DNA of 62,852 nt from Gonium pectorale (GCA_001584585.1 LSYV01000031.1:362027-424878), one strand, 5' to 3'. Positions 46,201 through 59,900 are shown, counted from the first letter of the stretch. Program-made: numbers and translations. The notes: a model not told the origin generated them from the sequence alone.

Positions 46201-49200
46201 CCCCCTCTAGCAGCATCGGGCCCTCCGGTAGCGGCGCGTCGGGGCGGCCGTTATCACCGTCAAGGCCCAGCAGCCGTGCGAGTTTGTGTAGCACGATGTT
46301 CCGGCTCAGTTGCTGGTCGATTGCCGAGCCGGTAAAGGCCAGCTGCACCTTGGAAGGATCAGCAAACCGCAGCTCCCGGCCCAGCCCAGCCTGCCACGAC
46401 TCCTGCACGCTCCGCACCGCGGGCGCCAGTGCTGCGTCAAAGGTGAGGCCGCACACCCGCACCTGGCCGGGCTGCAGCGGAGGCAGGCCCACCGAGGGCG
46501 GCACGTAGCCGTGCAGGTGGGTTATGGACGCAGCGGGCTGCTCTGGAACGGAACCGGCTCCGGGCTCTGGCTTAACCCTTTTGTCCGGGGCTGGGCTGCA
46601 GCCTCCACCACGGCCAGCCTGGCTGGCGGCAACCGAGATTTCCAGGGACTGTCCAGCAAGGCGGACAGCCCCGATTTTGAGACTGGGAGCTGGCGCTTCC
46701 GGGCCGTCCGCAACATCCTCAGATGTGAGCATGCGCTGCAGGGGTATGCCCGACACGCCCGCAAGGAGGGAGGCGGCGCGTTGCAGGATCGCGGGATCAT
46801 TAAGCACAGACCCGTGCTCTCTGACCCGTGTTGAGGGTGCAGCATCGCTGTCTGAGGCAGCCGCTATTCCCGATGGCAGCTGTGAAGGCAGGCACACGTG
46901 CGCCGCCTCATTCCGGCACGCAAAAGGCGAAGCAAACATCGGCGCTGCACCGCCCTGCGACCCAAGCTCCTCGGCTTTACTGCCGGAGCGCCGGGGCGTC
47001 GCTCCCCGCCCAGCGGCCGCTGCCGTGGCAACACCCAGCGTCGCGGCGGGGCGCAACCGAACGGTCGGCCTGCACTGGTCGTGCGACGGCGCCTCGCTGC
47101 ACGGAGTGGGCGGCTGAGCAGAGGGCGTCGCAGCATTGACAACGTAAGGGCCGCAGGACGATGGCCGTCCAGGGTTGCCGACGCCTTTGTCCCCACGGCC
47201 GCTGCTCCGACCCGGACTGCTGAGTATGCGCCCGCACAGCCCCGCGGCGTGCTGGCCTTGGGTGTCAGGAGCGCCGGCGAGATGCAGGAGCTTGCTGCTG
47301 ACTGCTGGCCGCGACTGCGTTACCGGAACTCCAGCATGCCCTGCTAGGGTGGTTGACAGCTGCAGCGCTCGCGGGTACTCAAGCCGGCGATGACGCAGGA
47401 GGCGGCGATTTAGCTCATCCGCCATCCGGAGCAGCTCCTCCTCCGGGACACGCTCCAGGAGCGGATAGCAGCCGGGCTGCACCACCAGCCGCAGCCAGCT
47501 CCCGTCCGAAACGCCCATGCTCCGGACCACATCGGCTATGCCGTTCAGGCGGAATTTCCGTGCCGTCAGCACCAAGTTGGCGGGGTGGGACCGCAGCTGC
47601 CCGCCCGCCGTACGGCACCTGATCGCGACTTTTAGGCGGCCCCACTGCCCGCGGTGGCGGCTGCCGTCCGGGCTGAGGGCCGAGAACTGCTCCGGGAAGG
47701 CCGCGCTGACTGCGGCCATCGTCAGGTGCAGCCGCTGCAGGGACCAGCGCTGGATGAAGCAGCAGCGGGCGCCGTCGGCCTGGATACCTGCTGGGCGCGG
47801 GCCCAACGCGGTGCACGGACCACCTTGGTCTTCGTCGCCGTCGCTGCCCTCGTGGCTGCCGTCACTACCGCGGCTATACCCGCCGTCTGACTCCGGATCA
47901 GGATCTGCATCCGTGCCCAACGGCCACTCGTGATCCGGCCCCATGCCCGGGTCACTGCCTTCGTCGTGGTCGCTGTCTGTTGTGCCATCAGCGGCGCTGG
48001 GTGGCCTGTGGGCGCCATCGTCCGCTGCCCCAATGTTGCGGTCACGGCGATTGCTGGCAGTGTCAGCGGCAGCGTTGGGGTGACGAGCCTCCTCCTCGTC
48101 GCAAGCGCCCTCCTCTTCGCCATCCTCCGGATTCCACCCGGCATGACACGCCGGTGCCTGGGGCTGCCACGCCGGCGTTCGAAGCCGTTCTGCCGGCACC
48201 TCCTCCTCGCTCGCCAGCTCCAGCAGCGCCTCACCGCCCGGCTGCAGCACCGACAGCCGCAGCCAGGCGTCCCCTTGCAGGCCCAGGTCCCGAGCTACTG
48301 ATGTCATGCCCGTAAGGAAGATCTGAGCTTTGCGCCGCTTGTAAAACCGCAGCACCGCCGAATGCTGCTTGAGGTGGCCTTCGGTGTCCCGGGTATGCAC
48401 CTTCACCTCCAAGGCGCCACCGCCCAGCACAGCTCTGAGCTGGGAGCACTGGGGACCGAAGGCGGCTTCCGCTGCTGCCTTGCGGAGGCGCAGCGCATAG
48501 CTCAAATAGGCTACGACGAAGACAGCAGAGGCTGCGGCAACGGGCGCGGCGCCCCTGCCGCTGCCACCCGCGGCAGCGCGATTGCTGCCGCTTCCAGCAG
48601 CACACAAGTCAGCCGTGACGGGACCATTGTCATCGCTGTCATTCCCACCGCTGCTCTCGCCTGTGAAAGGAGGGTTGGCATCGTTGACGCTGCGCCAGAG
48701 GCAGGCCCCTGTGGCGGTGGTGATAGCGCCGCCGCCATCGGCACCATCGATGCCATCGCCGGCGCCAACGGCCGACGGCATCGCCTCCACAATCTCATCT
48801 GTACCCGGCCGCACCCCCTGTCCTGGCCATTCACCAGCGCCTTTGCCTAATAAGAGTGCAGTGGGGTGCCTGCCGTCGCTGCCATTGCCGTCACAGCTTC
48901 CCGCGGCAAGGTTTGCGCCGACTAGCACAGCCTGCTGCTGCTGGTCGGCCGCATCGCGGCCTTTGCGGCAGCAGTTATTGACGCTCCTGTCGCCGCAAGC
49001 CGGATGCGCCTCGTTCTTATCAGGTCGGAGGAGGTTGGATTTAGGAGCCGGCACCATCGCAAGCCTGCCGTCGGCCAGGCGGAAGAGCAGCAGCTCCGCG
49101 GATGAGGTTGCGGCGGAGGGGCCCAGCAGGTGCGCCACCAGCGCCTCCGCGCCAGATAGCCACCAGCCGTACTCCACATCCCGACGCAGTCGCAGGCCGC

Positions 49201-49438
49201 CAAACGCATGCCCCTGGTTGGAGCCTGGACCGCCAGCGACCGACGGAGACGCGAGCATCGCAGTGAGCGTGCAGGGCTCCCCGAGACAATCCTCGGGCTC
49301 CGCACGCCCAAATAAAAGCAGCAGCGCCGCCTTAGGCAGCAGTAGCCGCCCGTCGTGCCACGTGGGAAGGCGCGGGCCGGTGCCATCGCGAAGCTGCATA
49401 TCAGACGCTCGCCAGCGCAGTCCCGCCAGCGCACGCAT
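40250..49438 (-). CDS. SET-C: multidomain SET protein, 7 exons, about 2591 aa
   Basis: Exons: 45934-49438, 45527-45687, 42087-45365, 41743-41864, 41290-41359, 40803-41005, 40250-40685. Modules: beta-rich units at about 1-130 (LLLPKAALLLLFG...WWLSGAEALVAHLLG), 303-422 (WLRLSVLQPGGEALLELAS) and 556-680 (WLRLVVQPGCYPLLERV); pre-SET about 976; SET about 1085-1255 (GAGLQATQPIKKNTVLG, LLALVNDPR, DRANCA, LLRDYGADWW); a very long low-complexity region with one short Arg-Ser tract (RRSRSRSRSKS); then a diverged C-terminal module (LLERHGLPYTNGISLR, TWGDIRVTAQL, AVFELELNPDHLG) and a Pro/His/Gln-rich last exon. The exon 5 to 6 junction is the weak point. The frame is kept only by a GC donor (AAG then GCGGCC at 41289 downward), where the paralogs have GTGCGG and GTGAGG. 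Read-through would end the protein a few residues later. Start ATG 49438 is the first in frame. Confidence 0.78.
41465..41497. repeat. perfect inverted repeat in SET-C intron 4
   Basis: Arms GTCCCCTTACATAT (41465-41478) and ATATGTAAGGGGAC (41484-41497), 14 bp each with no mismatch and a 5-base loop. It lies in the intron between exons 4 and 5 and contains TGTAA on the plus strand. It could be a miniature-element remnant or an RNA hairpin. Confidence 0.92.
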
Positions 49439-50950
49439 CAGCTGTGATTAACAGCGATATAAAACCTTTCATGCACGCTGCCCATTTGCGGACCGGTGGT
49501 TGACCAAGTAGGGACAGCGACGGTCAAATGCAAGAGCGCGCTCCTAATATTACATGTATACGCATAGTGACACGTAGAGCGGGAAAACGGCGAAGCAGGC
49601 ATGGTAAGAGTTTCTGGCAAGAGGTATCACAAAATGCTTCAAGTATTTAAGGGCGGCGCTAAACTTTATAAGGTGAATGACGACCAGCGCCTATGACAAA
49701 TGGCTGTGCTCTTGGCGTTCGTTTGGCGGTTACAGTTGGCATCAGTGTTTCTACGATTACAGGCAGCACAGCCGGTTCGGGTAGAAATAGTCTTTTGTAA
49801 GCGGCTGCGTAGATGATGGCAAAAGTGGGGCGACTGAGCGTCAGGATGCGGGCCGGTACGTATCGAGGTTGTAAGGGAGGGTAGGGGCAGCAGATGGACC
49901 GTGTCTGATCGGCGGACTGTAACTGCATCAGCGCCCCTGCGCAAGAGGAACGGATGGATGTGAGCTTGTAATGGCACGAGCACTGATAAGTACCATTTTT
50001 GGACCATTCGCTACAGTATCCTTCACCAGACCTGCAGCTCCTGTAGCAGGGCCGTGTACAGAAGCTGCACATACCGGTAACCCAACCCAAGAGGGTCCCT
50101 GTCATCTTAGTAAACCTTTGCGCCGCGTGCTGTTGCACTGGTATCGAGACCACTGCTGCGTCGGTCCGGGACTCTGGCTTTTGGATTGCAATACCAGTGG
50201 AGCGGTTAAGGCTGTGGAGCTCTGAAGGATTGAGCTGCTGTTCGGCAACTGGCAAGGATAGATGGATAGCATTGACAGCGCTTTGCAACTGTTGTGTGCG
50301 TCAACGGAGCCCGTCTGCTCGTCTCCGTCGCCCGCCATGCCTTTTACTCGGCGCCCTACTGGCAACGTCGCATCTTCGGGTGTGCGTGTGTATGGCCGTG
50401 GAGGTAGCCTCCCCTGCATCTGTTTTCATTTTCCAAGGTACTTCGGCACCGGAACGAACCCTCATAGTCTAGACCTGCCGTGCACCCCTTCCGGCACCCT
50501 CGCCACCGTGATAGCGGACATTGGTGTCAAGGGCCTTGCTCACTCCTCACACACCCCATGTCACGCGCGGACTAAGACGTCCACCACCACCACCATGGCG
50601 CCCACTACCTGCCCGCTGCCTTCTCGGTGAATGACACCACCCTCTCGCCGTCCCTCCCTTTTCCTCTCACTACCACCACCGCCACTGCAACGCGTCACCT
50701 ACGGAACCAGCATGCCGGACTGTTTGGCGGGACGAACCTGCGGAACTAACTGAATGATTGGTGCGAACTGCTCTCGTCCCGCCTCTCGTCCTTGTTCACG
50801 CCTTCCTCAACGGCCCCGCACTGGCCTCTAGCAACCCACTCGAGCAATCCGACGCCCTTACTACCCGACACAGTGACCAACCCATCAGTCCCTGACACTC
50901 CTCGCTCCTACTAGAAGAACTTCTAGTACCCTTCTAGCCACCTAGCCCGC
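49439..50950. other. SET-C upstream region and eIF2B-epsilon 3' flank
   Basis: No exon recognised. Minus-strand TGTAA occurs at 49757-49761 and 49730-49734, 1.19-1.22 kb after the eIF2B-epsilon stop, and may end that transcript. The SET-C promoter should lie near 49440-49700. Confidence 0.4.
50351..50413. repeat. dispersed repeat, intergenic copy
   Basis: GCCCTACTGGCAACGTCGC, CTTCGGGTGTG, TATGGCCGTGGAGG and CCTCCC match 34837-34893 in SET-B intron 2. Confidence 0.7.
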
Positions 50951-53900
50951 CTAGTCGTCCTCGTCCTCGTCCTCCTCGTCGTCTTCCCGCAGCCACTCCA
51001 AGAAGCGGGCGACGTCGGGCGCCTCCACGTAGCGCCGCTCCTCGGGGTCCGCGGCCGCCTTCTCGTCTGCCCAGGCCAGGAGCGACTCCTCGCTCACCTG
51101 CGGGGTGGACGGAGTTGCATAGACAAGGTTGTGATTACGAAGTGAACTGGCAGGGAGCCAGCGGCGTGAGTGCCTAACCCATAAATCGAAGGGCATGAGG
51201 TTCCTGCGGTTGAGGCTTGTCTAGGTGATGTGGGGAGATCAGCCTCAACTCATTTCCTGACATGGGGACGCGCAGCCGCGCGGCATTCTATATGACAGAT
51301 GCGTCAAACGCAACACGGGGGCGCACAGCCGGGCGCACGAAATCCTGAGGCACCTAAAGGGCCATGGCGTGAAAACCCCATCACACCATGCCACCGCACG
51401 CAAGAATGTACATACCACGTCCGTGTCGTACAGTTGCCGCAGGATGTGCGCAAAGATGGGCGCGTAGAGCGCACCGCCGCCTCCGTCCGCCTCGAACACA
51501 CCCTCGCAGTTGCAGTACTCCTCTAGCGTCAGGAGCAGCTCCACCTGCGGACGAGGCATACACGAGATGTGCAATACGATGAATGGGACGACCGAGCAGG
51601 CACAGCTGCGGTAGGAAACCTCTGCAAAAATGTCCAGCGATGTTGCGGGGATCAGCTTACCATACCTATTTATCCTGTGACCCCCGGGGGCAACCGTTTC
51701 CTTGTGATGATTCGACGCACCGCCACATATACGTCATCCGAATGACAGTGCGTGACCACGACCGTGCTCTTTTCCCTCCCCTCTCCCGGCCCCCCGCTCA
51801 CCTGATCATCCTCAGACCGCAGGAAGCGCTGCAGCAGGTCCCGCCAGTCCGAGAGCGCCTTTTTAAAGGTGCGGAGCAGCTCCAGCTTGCCCTCCTGGGT
51901 GCTCGTGTCGGGCGCAGCTGCGGAGAGGGGGTGCACAGAGGGTGGTACAAAGAGAGATGGAGTGCGCCGAAGCGGGAACGGGTAAGAGGGCCCCAGCCCC
52001 CGAAAGGGTCGGAGGGCCCCAGCCTCGTCGCCCCTGGACCCGGGCCCTCCCCAGGGCCTGCAGCCCCAACCCAGGACCCACCGTTCTTGAAGAGCGGCAC
52101 GTAGTCGGCGGGCGTGCGGTTGGGCGGCGGCAGTCCCAGCGCCAGCAGCGCTGTGAGCATGTACCGGGCGCAGTCCGCGAAGGTGCGGTCCTCCGCGATC
52201 TTCAGACCGTTTAGCTCGATCACCACGTTGGACTGTTGGGCACGAGCGGGACGAGGCACCAAACATTCCATGGGTTGGAACTTGGGCTGCCCCGTTGCGC
52301 CGATGCCCCGCGCCCACCCTTAGCGCCGACGATCAAGCGCTTGGAAGCCCGTAACCCAGCTACTGGCAACGGCCCGGCGTGAAATCAAGCCATAGATGCC
52401 CTGCAGCCATAACCGCCGACAGCCAACGCACCACGTCAAAGCGCATCTTGATACACCGCAGGAACGTCTCCTCCACCTCTCGCCGCCACACTCGTTCCGG
52501 GTCGCGGGCGCCCTCGTCGCTCTCAGCGTCGCTGTCGTCGCCCGCGCTGCCGTTGCCGTCGCCCCCGCCACCGCCCGCCTGAGCATCGGCACCGCTTGTC
52601 CCTGCCGCCGCCGCTGCCGCCGCCTCGTCCGCTGCCGCCACGTCTTCCGCCGTCAAGAGAGACCTGGATCGAACAGGGCACGGGTGCCGCGTATGGGGGC
52701 CGCTCGAAACAGGGCACGGGGGCCGCGTTACTAAGCACATGTACTCCGGCCTGTCCACTGCGGCCGGCTCTGCATTGCGGCCGATCCAGCAGCTACCCTA
52801 AATCCAACACCCATCCCGATGCCCCTTACCAAAAGCCATTTGTTCTCAACTTCTTCACCGCCCAACAGCGAGTGCCCGCGCCACGCCAGTCGCCCGCATT
52901 CCCTCCCCAACAGAGCCCGCCCGCCTCACAGGGACGGCGGCGCAATGGAGAAGCGGTCCAGGTCCTGCGGCCCCTCCCGCGGGTCCCACTGATAGCCCGC
53001 GCCGTGCGGGCCCACTGCCGCAACCTGCCGGACAACCGGTTGGAACGGAACAAAGCCAACACAGCTCGGTAAAACACCCGTGATCATGAAGTACTCGTCC
53101 ACGCGGTGCGGCGCAAGTGGCGCGGAGCCCTCACGCATTTGTTTGGCTCTCAGGGTAGCGCCCCGATGTCCAGCCTTTGGGGGCCGAGGGGTTCCGCTCC
53201 AAAGCAATGTGAGTATGCCCTTGCCGGAGCCCAGGATTGCATTCCCGTGTCCAGATGCACCTACATGGAAGTGCACCGCCGCCTCGTCGCCTGCAAGCTG
53301 TCGCCCCGTGGCCAGCGCCTCGGCCGCTCGCAAGGCGTTGCTGCTGGGCCGCTCGAGGCTCTTGCCTGCGAGGCATCAGCCAGGAGGAACGCGGGACAAT
53401 CGTCACGGAGGCCCGCTAGCTGCCGGCACCGTGGTGCACCACTATTAGGGGTTTGGGTGCACTTCTCAATACCGGTGCCCGCGGGGAAGTATCAGGCCAT
53501 CGTTCCACGGCAGTGGCCCAGATCCGTAAGAGTTGCAGCACCGGCAGCTCCGAGCTGGACTCTTGCAATCAGCGAGTACCGCAAACGTCCGTACGCGCAC
53601 CCCGGCTGTACGTGTCGTACAGCTGCCACACTCACCGAACTCATCTACCCGCTGGTAGCTGTCATTGTCGTCCTCGTCGTCGTCTTCATCATCATCATCG
53701 TCGTCGTCGTCTTCGTCGTCGTCGCTGCTGCCCTGCGCCGGCCGCCCCATGCCGCCCGCTGGCCCACCGCGGCCGCCGCCCAGGGCGGCACCGGCGGCGG
53801 CTGCGGTGCCGGTAGAGTACTCTAGGTCATCATCGCTGTCATTGTGCTGCGTCCGGATCCAAAAATGTGGCGGGTAAATGAGTGCTCAACATCGCTGCCG

Positions 53901-56900
53901 CGAGTACAGGCACAGGAGCTATGGTGGGACACCGACCTTGCGCAATGTGCTGTTTTTGGATGGATGGGCAGCATGGGGGGGGGGGGGCTTTCAAATGCAG
54001 CGATGACCGAACAGGTGTTATGCGAGCGCCGTATACCGGTACACCGATTCAACCGTGAGGGGGCCAGCCTACTCCAGGCCATCCCCTCCCCTCCGCCGGA
54101 CGGGACACACGCTGCTGGCGCCCAGCTCGTCGTTGTTCATTCCCCTTTCCCTTCAACTCCCCTCCCCTCCCTGCGCCCCGCCCCGCCCCTGCTCACCGCG
54201 CCCAGCACTTGCTGGCAGAGGCTGACTCGCGTGTGAGGGGCCACCACGTGCTTGGCATCCACCACGCAACCGTAGCTGATAATGGCCCCCGCGCCCACGC
54301 TGCAGCCGCTGCGCAGCACCGCGCCCTCGCACACCAGCGCGCTGCGGAGGACCACGCCGTCCTGCGGGGGGCAACGGCAGAGGCAACGGAACAGGAGAGG
54401 TAAGCGGGTGGGATTGGGCCGGTGAAGGAGGTCACAGGGGGGAGGCCGGGCGCGGTGAGGTGGGGCGGCAGGCGCCGTGAGGGTCGTGAGGCGCAGGTGG
54501 AGGGGCGGGAGCAGCAGGGTTTGGAAACAACGGGAAGCAAGCAGCAGTCGCCCGTCGGTGCAGGAGCGGGAGCATCACACACGGACGCGGGAGTAGGAAA
54601 GAGCAGGGAAAGGCATGGCTGGGGTGGAGGGCAGATGGCACCCCCTCAGTCGGCATCTCGGGCGGCGTAGGCGGCTTGGTTCACTGACACGCTGGTTCAG
54701 GAGCGGCCTACAGCATCCGCCGACCCAGCTCACCCCATGGCCGCATGAGCCCAGCTCGGCGCCCTGGCCACCCACTTCCCGGCAGGCGTCCCCCAGCTTC
54801 CCCTCGACCGGCCCTCCGCCCCGCCTCCGCAGCCCCACCTGGATTACCACCCCGTCCTGCACGTAGCAGCCAACGATGTCCACATTGCGCCCGATGCGCA
54901 CGTTGCGGCCGATCACGGACTGGACCACGCGGCTGCCCTCGCCTGGGATTGGGAGGCAAACGAGGACCACGGATGAGCGGCGGGGGGGGGGGAGGAGGAC
55001 AAGAACCAGTACCTCCCCAGCGCAGCTTCCGGCGCGAGACTGATGGGACGCACACCGCTCGGCATGGGACAGGTGGGCCCCGCACAGCTTCCGGCGCGAA
55101 ACCGATGGGCCCCGCGCGGCGCGGACACGGTAGGTGCCGAGCAAAGTATGCACGCGGACGGCGCAAGGCCGCTTACCGGCCTACCAGGCCCCGTTTTGCG
55201 GTATCCCAAGGACCCAGCGACGTATTTCTCCGGCCTCAGCTGCTGGTTTCTTACTCCAGAATCCCCCGACCCCTAAACTCTTCCCGCGGGACCAGGCCCT
55301 TCATACTCTTGAATGGCTCGCAGCCGCGGCCGCCGCACCTATGGAAGTCCCCGCGCCGATGGCGACGTCTTCCCCGGGTACCGTCGAGCGGGCTAGGGAC
55401 ACAGTCGCCTCCAGGTAGCGGTGGCCGCGCGAGTACCTGGCGGGCGCGTTGGGTTGCGCGGCAGGCAGGGTTTCGGGTTTAGAGAGTTCATTGAGGTGTA
55501 GAGAGTTTCGGTTCTGTTCAGGGTGGTATTCCTTGTGCCGCTCGACCGGGCTCGGGGCACCCATCACACCGCGCGGCGAGGGCCGTCCTGCCCCGCTCCA
55601 CACGCCGCTCAGTCCAGCCCGCGCGAACCTGCATGACTCCCCGCAGTAGTAACCCCGCCTCACCCCCACCCAAGCACACCGTGTCGCCCCAACACAACCC
55701 CATGCCCCGCACAAGTCAAGCCCCGCTGCCCTAGCAACGACGCGTCGACGGCGTCCTGCTCGCTGGTCATCACCCAGCTTGCCCACGGACTGAACAACCC
55801 CATGTTCTCGTTCCGCGCCGTCTCACGCCGCGCCTGACCTGTAGCTGGTCTGACCCCAGGTGGGGCTGCCTCCGATGGACAGCGCGTTGGTGTCGGGCAC
55901 GAAGGGGAAGGCCCAGCGCTGCAGCAGGTCGCGCGACACCGCATCGTAGGAGCGCAGGTTGTGCACACGAGCCGCGTACTCGCCCACCACCTCGTACACG
56001 TGCAGCTTGTTGCCCAGCTCCTCCTCGCTCAGCACGCCCGACACAAAGTCGCGCCGGATGTTCTGGCAGGGGAAAAATGGAGGTCAGGGCTTCGGTTTGG
56101 GCGGCTAGTGTACAGCATGATAGGCCGTTGGATGTGGTTGGACGGTTTCGAAAAGGGCCGGGAAAAAAGCTGCGGAGTCGGCCAGTCCTGTCCTCTGTCG
56201 AGTGCAATTAATAGCATTGGGTTTGGAGGTTTCGGAGGTAGGCACTAAAAGGGAGGCCGCCATGGGTACGTTAACTTGGCGTTCGGATTGGGGCGGGCTG
56301 TGCGGGGCTTAGTGCGAGTAGTAGGGATAACCCATGCGCACGGATAGACTTTGGGTGCGACTTTGGGCGCACGGATGGCCTTCGGGCGTTCCCCAGATCG
56401 AGCCCGCTTCCTCGCCCGTTCGCGACTGGGGACGCTGAATTGACCCGGGAGACAGGCCCCTTCGGCACCAGCCAGCCAGCTTGTGGACTGCGTCCGCCCG
56501 ACGCTCTTCCCACAGGCTTCCCACTTCCTGCGTCCCCACCTGGTAGTCGAAGTTGTCGGAGAACAGCATCAGCACCTCGGGGGAGCAGATGGCGATGTGC
56601 GTGTCCATCAGGTCGGAGCGGACCTGCGGGCCGCGAGCCGCGGAGCGTGTGGATGAAGTAAGAAACAAAGTAATAACTGAAGCGGCCGTGGACTAACCCC
56701 AGAGGCAGAGGCAGCGGATATTGCCTGCGGAGTGGACGGAGCATCTAGGAGTTGGTAGTTGGTAGTTGGACTTTGCGCTCCAGGCGGCATGGGCCGTTCT
56801 TCACAGCTATCGGTACCAACAACCCGTACAATGTGCCCAGCTCATGTCTGCGCTTTCCGCATTTCGCGGCGGTCATCAGCAGTGGGGCTGGAGGCGCCGC

Positions 56901-59900
56901 GGATGGTAGCACGTTCGGTAGGGGCGGTGGCAGCGCCCGTAACATGGCGTGTGAGCAGTGACCACCCTGCCAGGGGGAAGGGGATGGCCGGTCCCCACCA
57001 GCGCAGCCCACAAGCCGCAACCCAACCCTGCAGCCCGGGCAGCGCCAGTCCGTACCAAAACCCCTCGCGCGAACGGTGGACTGGCCAAGCCGTTTGCCAG
57101 CCGCCAAGCATAGTTCACCCGGCCCACCCGGTCAAGCCGCTCACCTGCACCTCATCCCGCTCGCTGAAGAGCGCGCAGTCCAGCTTGGCCAGGGGCACGG
57201 GGCGGCCGGGCTCGATCTCCGTGTATTTGAGCAGACGCTGCGGTAGGCAGGCGGGTGGGCGGGCGGGTAGGCAGGCGGGTGGGCAGAGATCGAGGGCGCG
57301 GGCACAGGGTGCAGGGTACGATGTGGAAAGACGCAATCTGCACGCTTGCCGGTAGGGAAGGGTCGGGGCACAACCGTGGCACGGAGTCGCGCTCTACAGT
57401 GCAGCACCCACCGCTGCAGCCCGCCGCCGGGCGCGGGTACGTTGTGGACGTGGTGCGCAATCCCTGGGCAGCCTTGCCCGCAACCTCCGGCAGGCCCATC
57501 ACCTGTTCGTTCCCCTGCGAAACACATGCCTGCCTGCTTTGCGTCACGGAACCCCCCCCCCCTAGCCCAACCCGAGTTGGGCGGGCGACGCATGCGCCGT
57601 GCAGGCCACTCCAACGAGAACGCTCCGATTCCGTCCCCGATTCCGTCCCCGATTCCGTCTGCACCTGCCGCGGCGCACCTGTGTGGTCGCGTCCAACACC
57701 ACCAGCAGGTCCGTGTCCCCCAGCCGCAGCCGCTGGGAGGGGTGCTGCACCGGCTTCATGGCCTGAGGGTTTGGGATTCAGTGGGGTGGCGCCAAGGCGT
57801 CAGGACAACAACGTTCTGGGGCTCGGCTCCCGCTGCTGACAAGGGCGGGAGGCGTGTCGGGAAGCAGGGAAGCAGGAGTCAGCCCAGGCACCACACTGGG
57901 AACCACGACCCGCCACGACCCGCGTGGCAACTCCATGCATGCCAGCGCAATGCTCCCACCCTCTCCGGTCACGCCAGCTCAGTACCCGTCTTGGGGGGAT
58001 CGGGCTACACCCCATAAGTGCCCCACCCCACTCCCTGCCTTCCACCACTTCCTGATATCAAGGTATGAACGGCCCTTAACACTCCTTTGCGTCAGTGCCT
58101 GTCCTCCGCCCCCACCCCCGCCCACTCCTCCCCACCAGCGTCATGATAGCGTTCTTGTCCGCCGCCCTCCGCGCCCGGTGCGCCTCCAGCATGGGCGCCA
58201 GCTTCATGTTGGACACGACGTCCGCCGAGCAGAGCACAAAGTCGCCCTTAATCATGTCGCGCTGGTCGATGGTGCGCAGGGCCTCTCCCGCGGACAGGCA
58301 GGCCGTGGACACGATGGGCGTAACCTGCGCGCGTCCGGAGGGCATCGCAAGCGGCGTCCTCAAAACACCTCGCGAACAGAGGCAATCAGCCATCAGCAAG
58401 CTAGGTAGCCAGCGCGATGGGAGCCACCTTTGCGTGCGTGGAAGGGGTGGCATGGGCAAGGCAAGGGGTGGACATGGTGGGGTTTAATGTTAATGGCGTG
58501 AAGGGAGGGGGTGATGGTGCGTGCCGCCTCTCTCGAAGAACGGCCAGGCGGCGGTGGCCACCGTGGAGAGGACCCGCCGGGGCACAGGGCCCGTTACCGT
58601 AGGGCCCGTCCCTCCTCCCGCATCACCAAGATCGTCCGAATGCCCTGCCAGGCCGCCGCTCGCACGGCCAAGCCCAGGCGGTCTGCCCGACGCGGGGTCC
58701 CATGCAGGCCGCTGCCCGTTGACAACCTGGGCGGAATGCAGCCAGCCAGCCCCAGAGTTCGGGAAGCCCCTGAACCACCCGCCCGACCCGCCGCCCGGTA
58801 TCGCGGGACCAGCACCCCGCCGACCGCACCTTCATGTCGCGACTGTTGGCCCACTTCGAGTCCGACAGGTAGCGTTTAATGAGGTCCGCGTGCGCGCAGC
58901 AGAACACAAAGCACTGCGGGGGAGGGTGGCAGGAGGGGCCGGTATGGTGGGACACCGGGATGGGCGGCCACGGAAGAGGCGAGAGCGCGCCCTCCAGCGG
59001 TCCAACCTCCAGGGGGGGCTCCTGGGGCTGCTAGGGGCGACGTGCTAAGGGCGACGTGCTAGGGGCGACGTGCTAGGGACACCGGGATGGGCGGCCACAG
59101 AAGAGGCGAGAGCGCGCCCTCCAGTGGTCCAACCTCCAGTGGGGTGCTACTGGGGCGGCTAGGGGAGACGTGCTCGGAGGCGAAGGGAGCAGTTGCCCAC
59201 ACATACTCCCCGCCGGAAACACCACAACCAGCCACCGGCGGGGGGTGCACGAATGGGGTCTGCACTCGCAGTTGCGACCCCACTTAAGTGCGCGAACGCG
59301 CCCGCCAGCCCGACCCCCAACGCCTCTACGCCGGTACCCCCTGCGGCCCCCCCCCGCTCCCGGCCATCGTTGGTGCGTCACGGCGGCACCGCTGCGACTG
59401 TGACTCCGTGAGCCCTCCCTAGACTGCACTGCAGCCCCATCGGCTGCGGGCATGGCATGGCCGTCAGTCGTCAAAGCGACGGGAGGCGCCCGGCGCCTGC
59501 CGCCTCCCGGGTCGAAGCGCCACGGCCATTACCAGCCACCAGCGGTCGGAGCGGATGCGTATGCGGAGGCAACCGCAACCGCTTCGGGAGTGAAGGTCCG
59601 ATGCTGAGAGCGGTGGGGGGCTCGGGTCCGCCGCTGCACCAACATCCAGCTGCCCACCGCCGCCTCCGTCAGCGATCTCCGGCAAGCTGTGGGTAAGCGG
59701 GAAGACCCCTGCCGGCGCCATTCCCCTGGTGTCCAGCCCCCACAGAGCTGTATGCACACCCGGCGCTTCAAATCCCCACGCGCCACGCGTCCAGCCCCAG
59801 CTGGAGTAACCAAGAACCTGGACCCCCCGTACACAGTAAAGGACGCCGGCACACCCAGCCCTTACGCAGGCCAGGATGCGACCATTCGCATGACTGCCCA

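Noticed and set aside
59034..59075. Three 14-bp direct repeats as a CRISPR-like array
   Set aside because: The units are contiguous with no spacers and lie in an intron of a eukaryotic gene, so this is an ordinary minisatellite.
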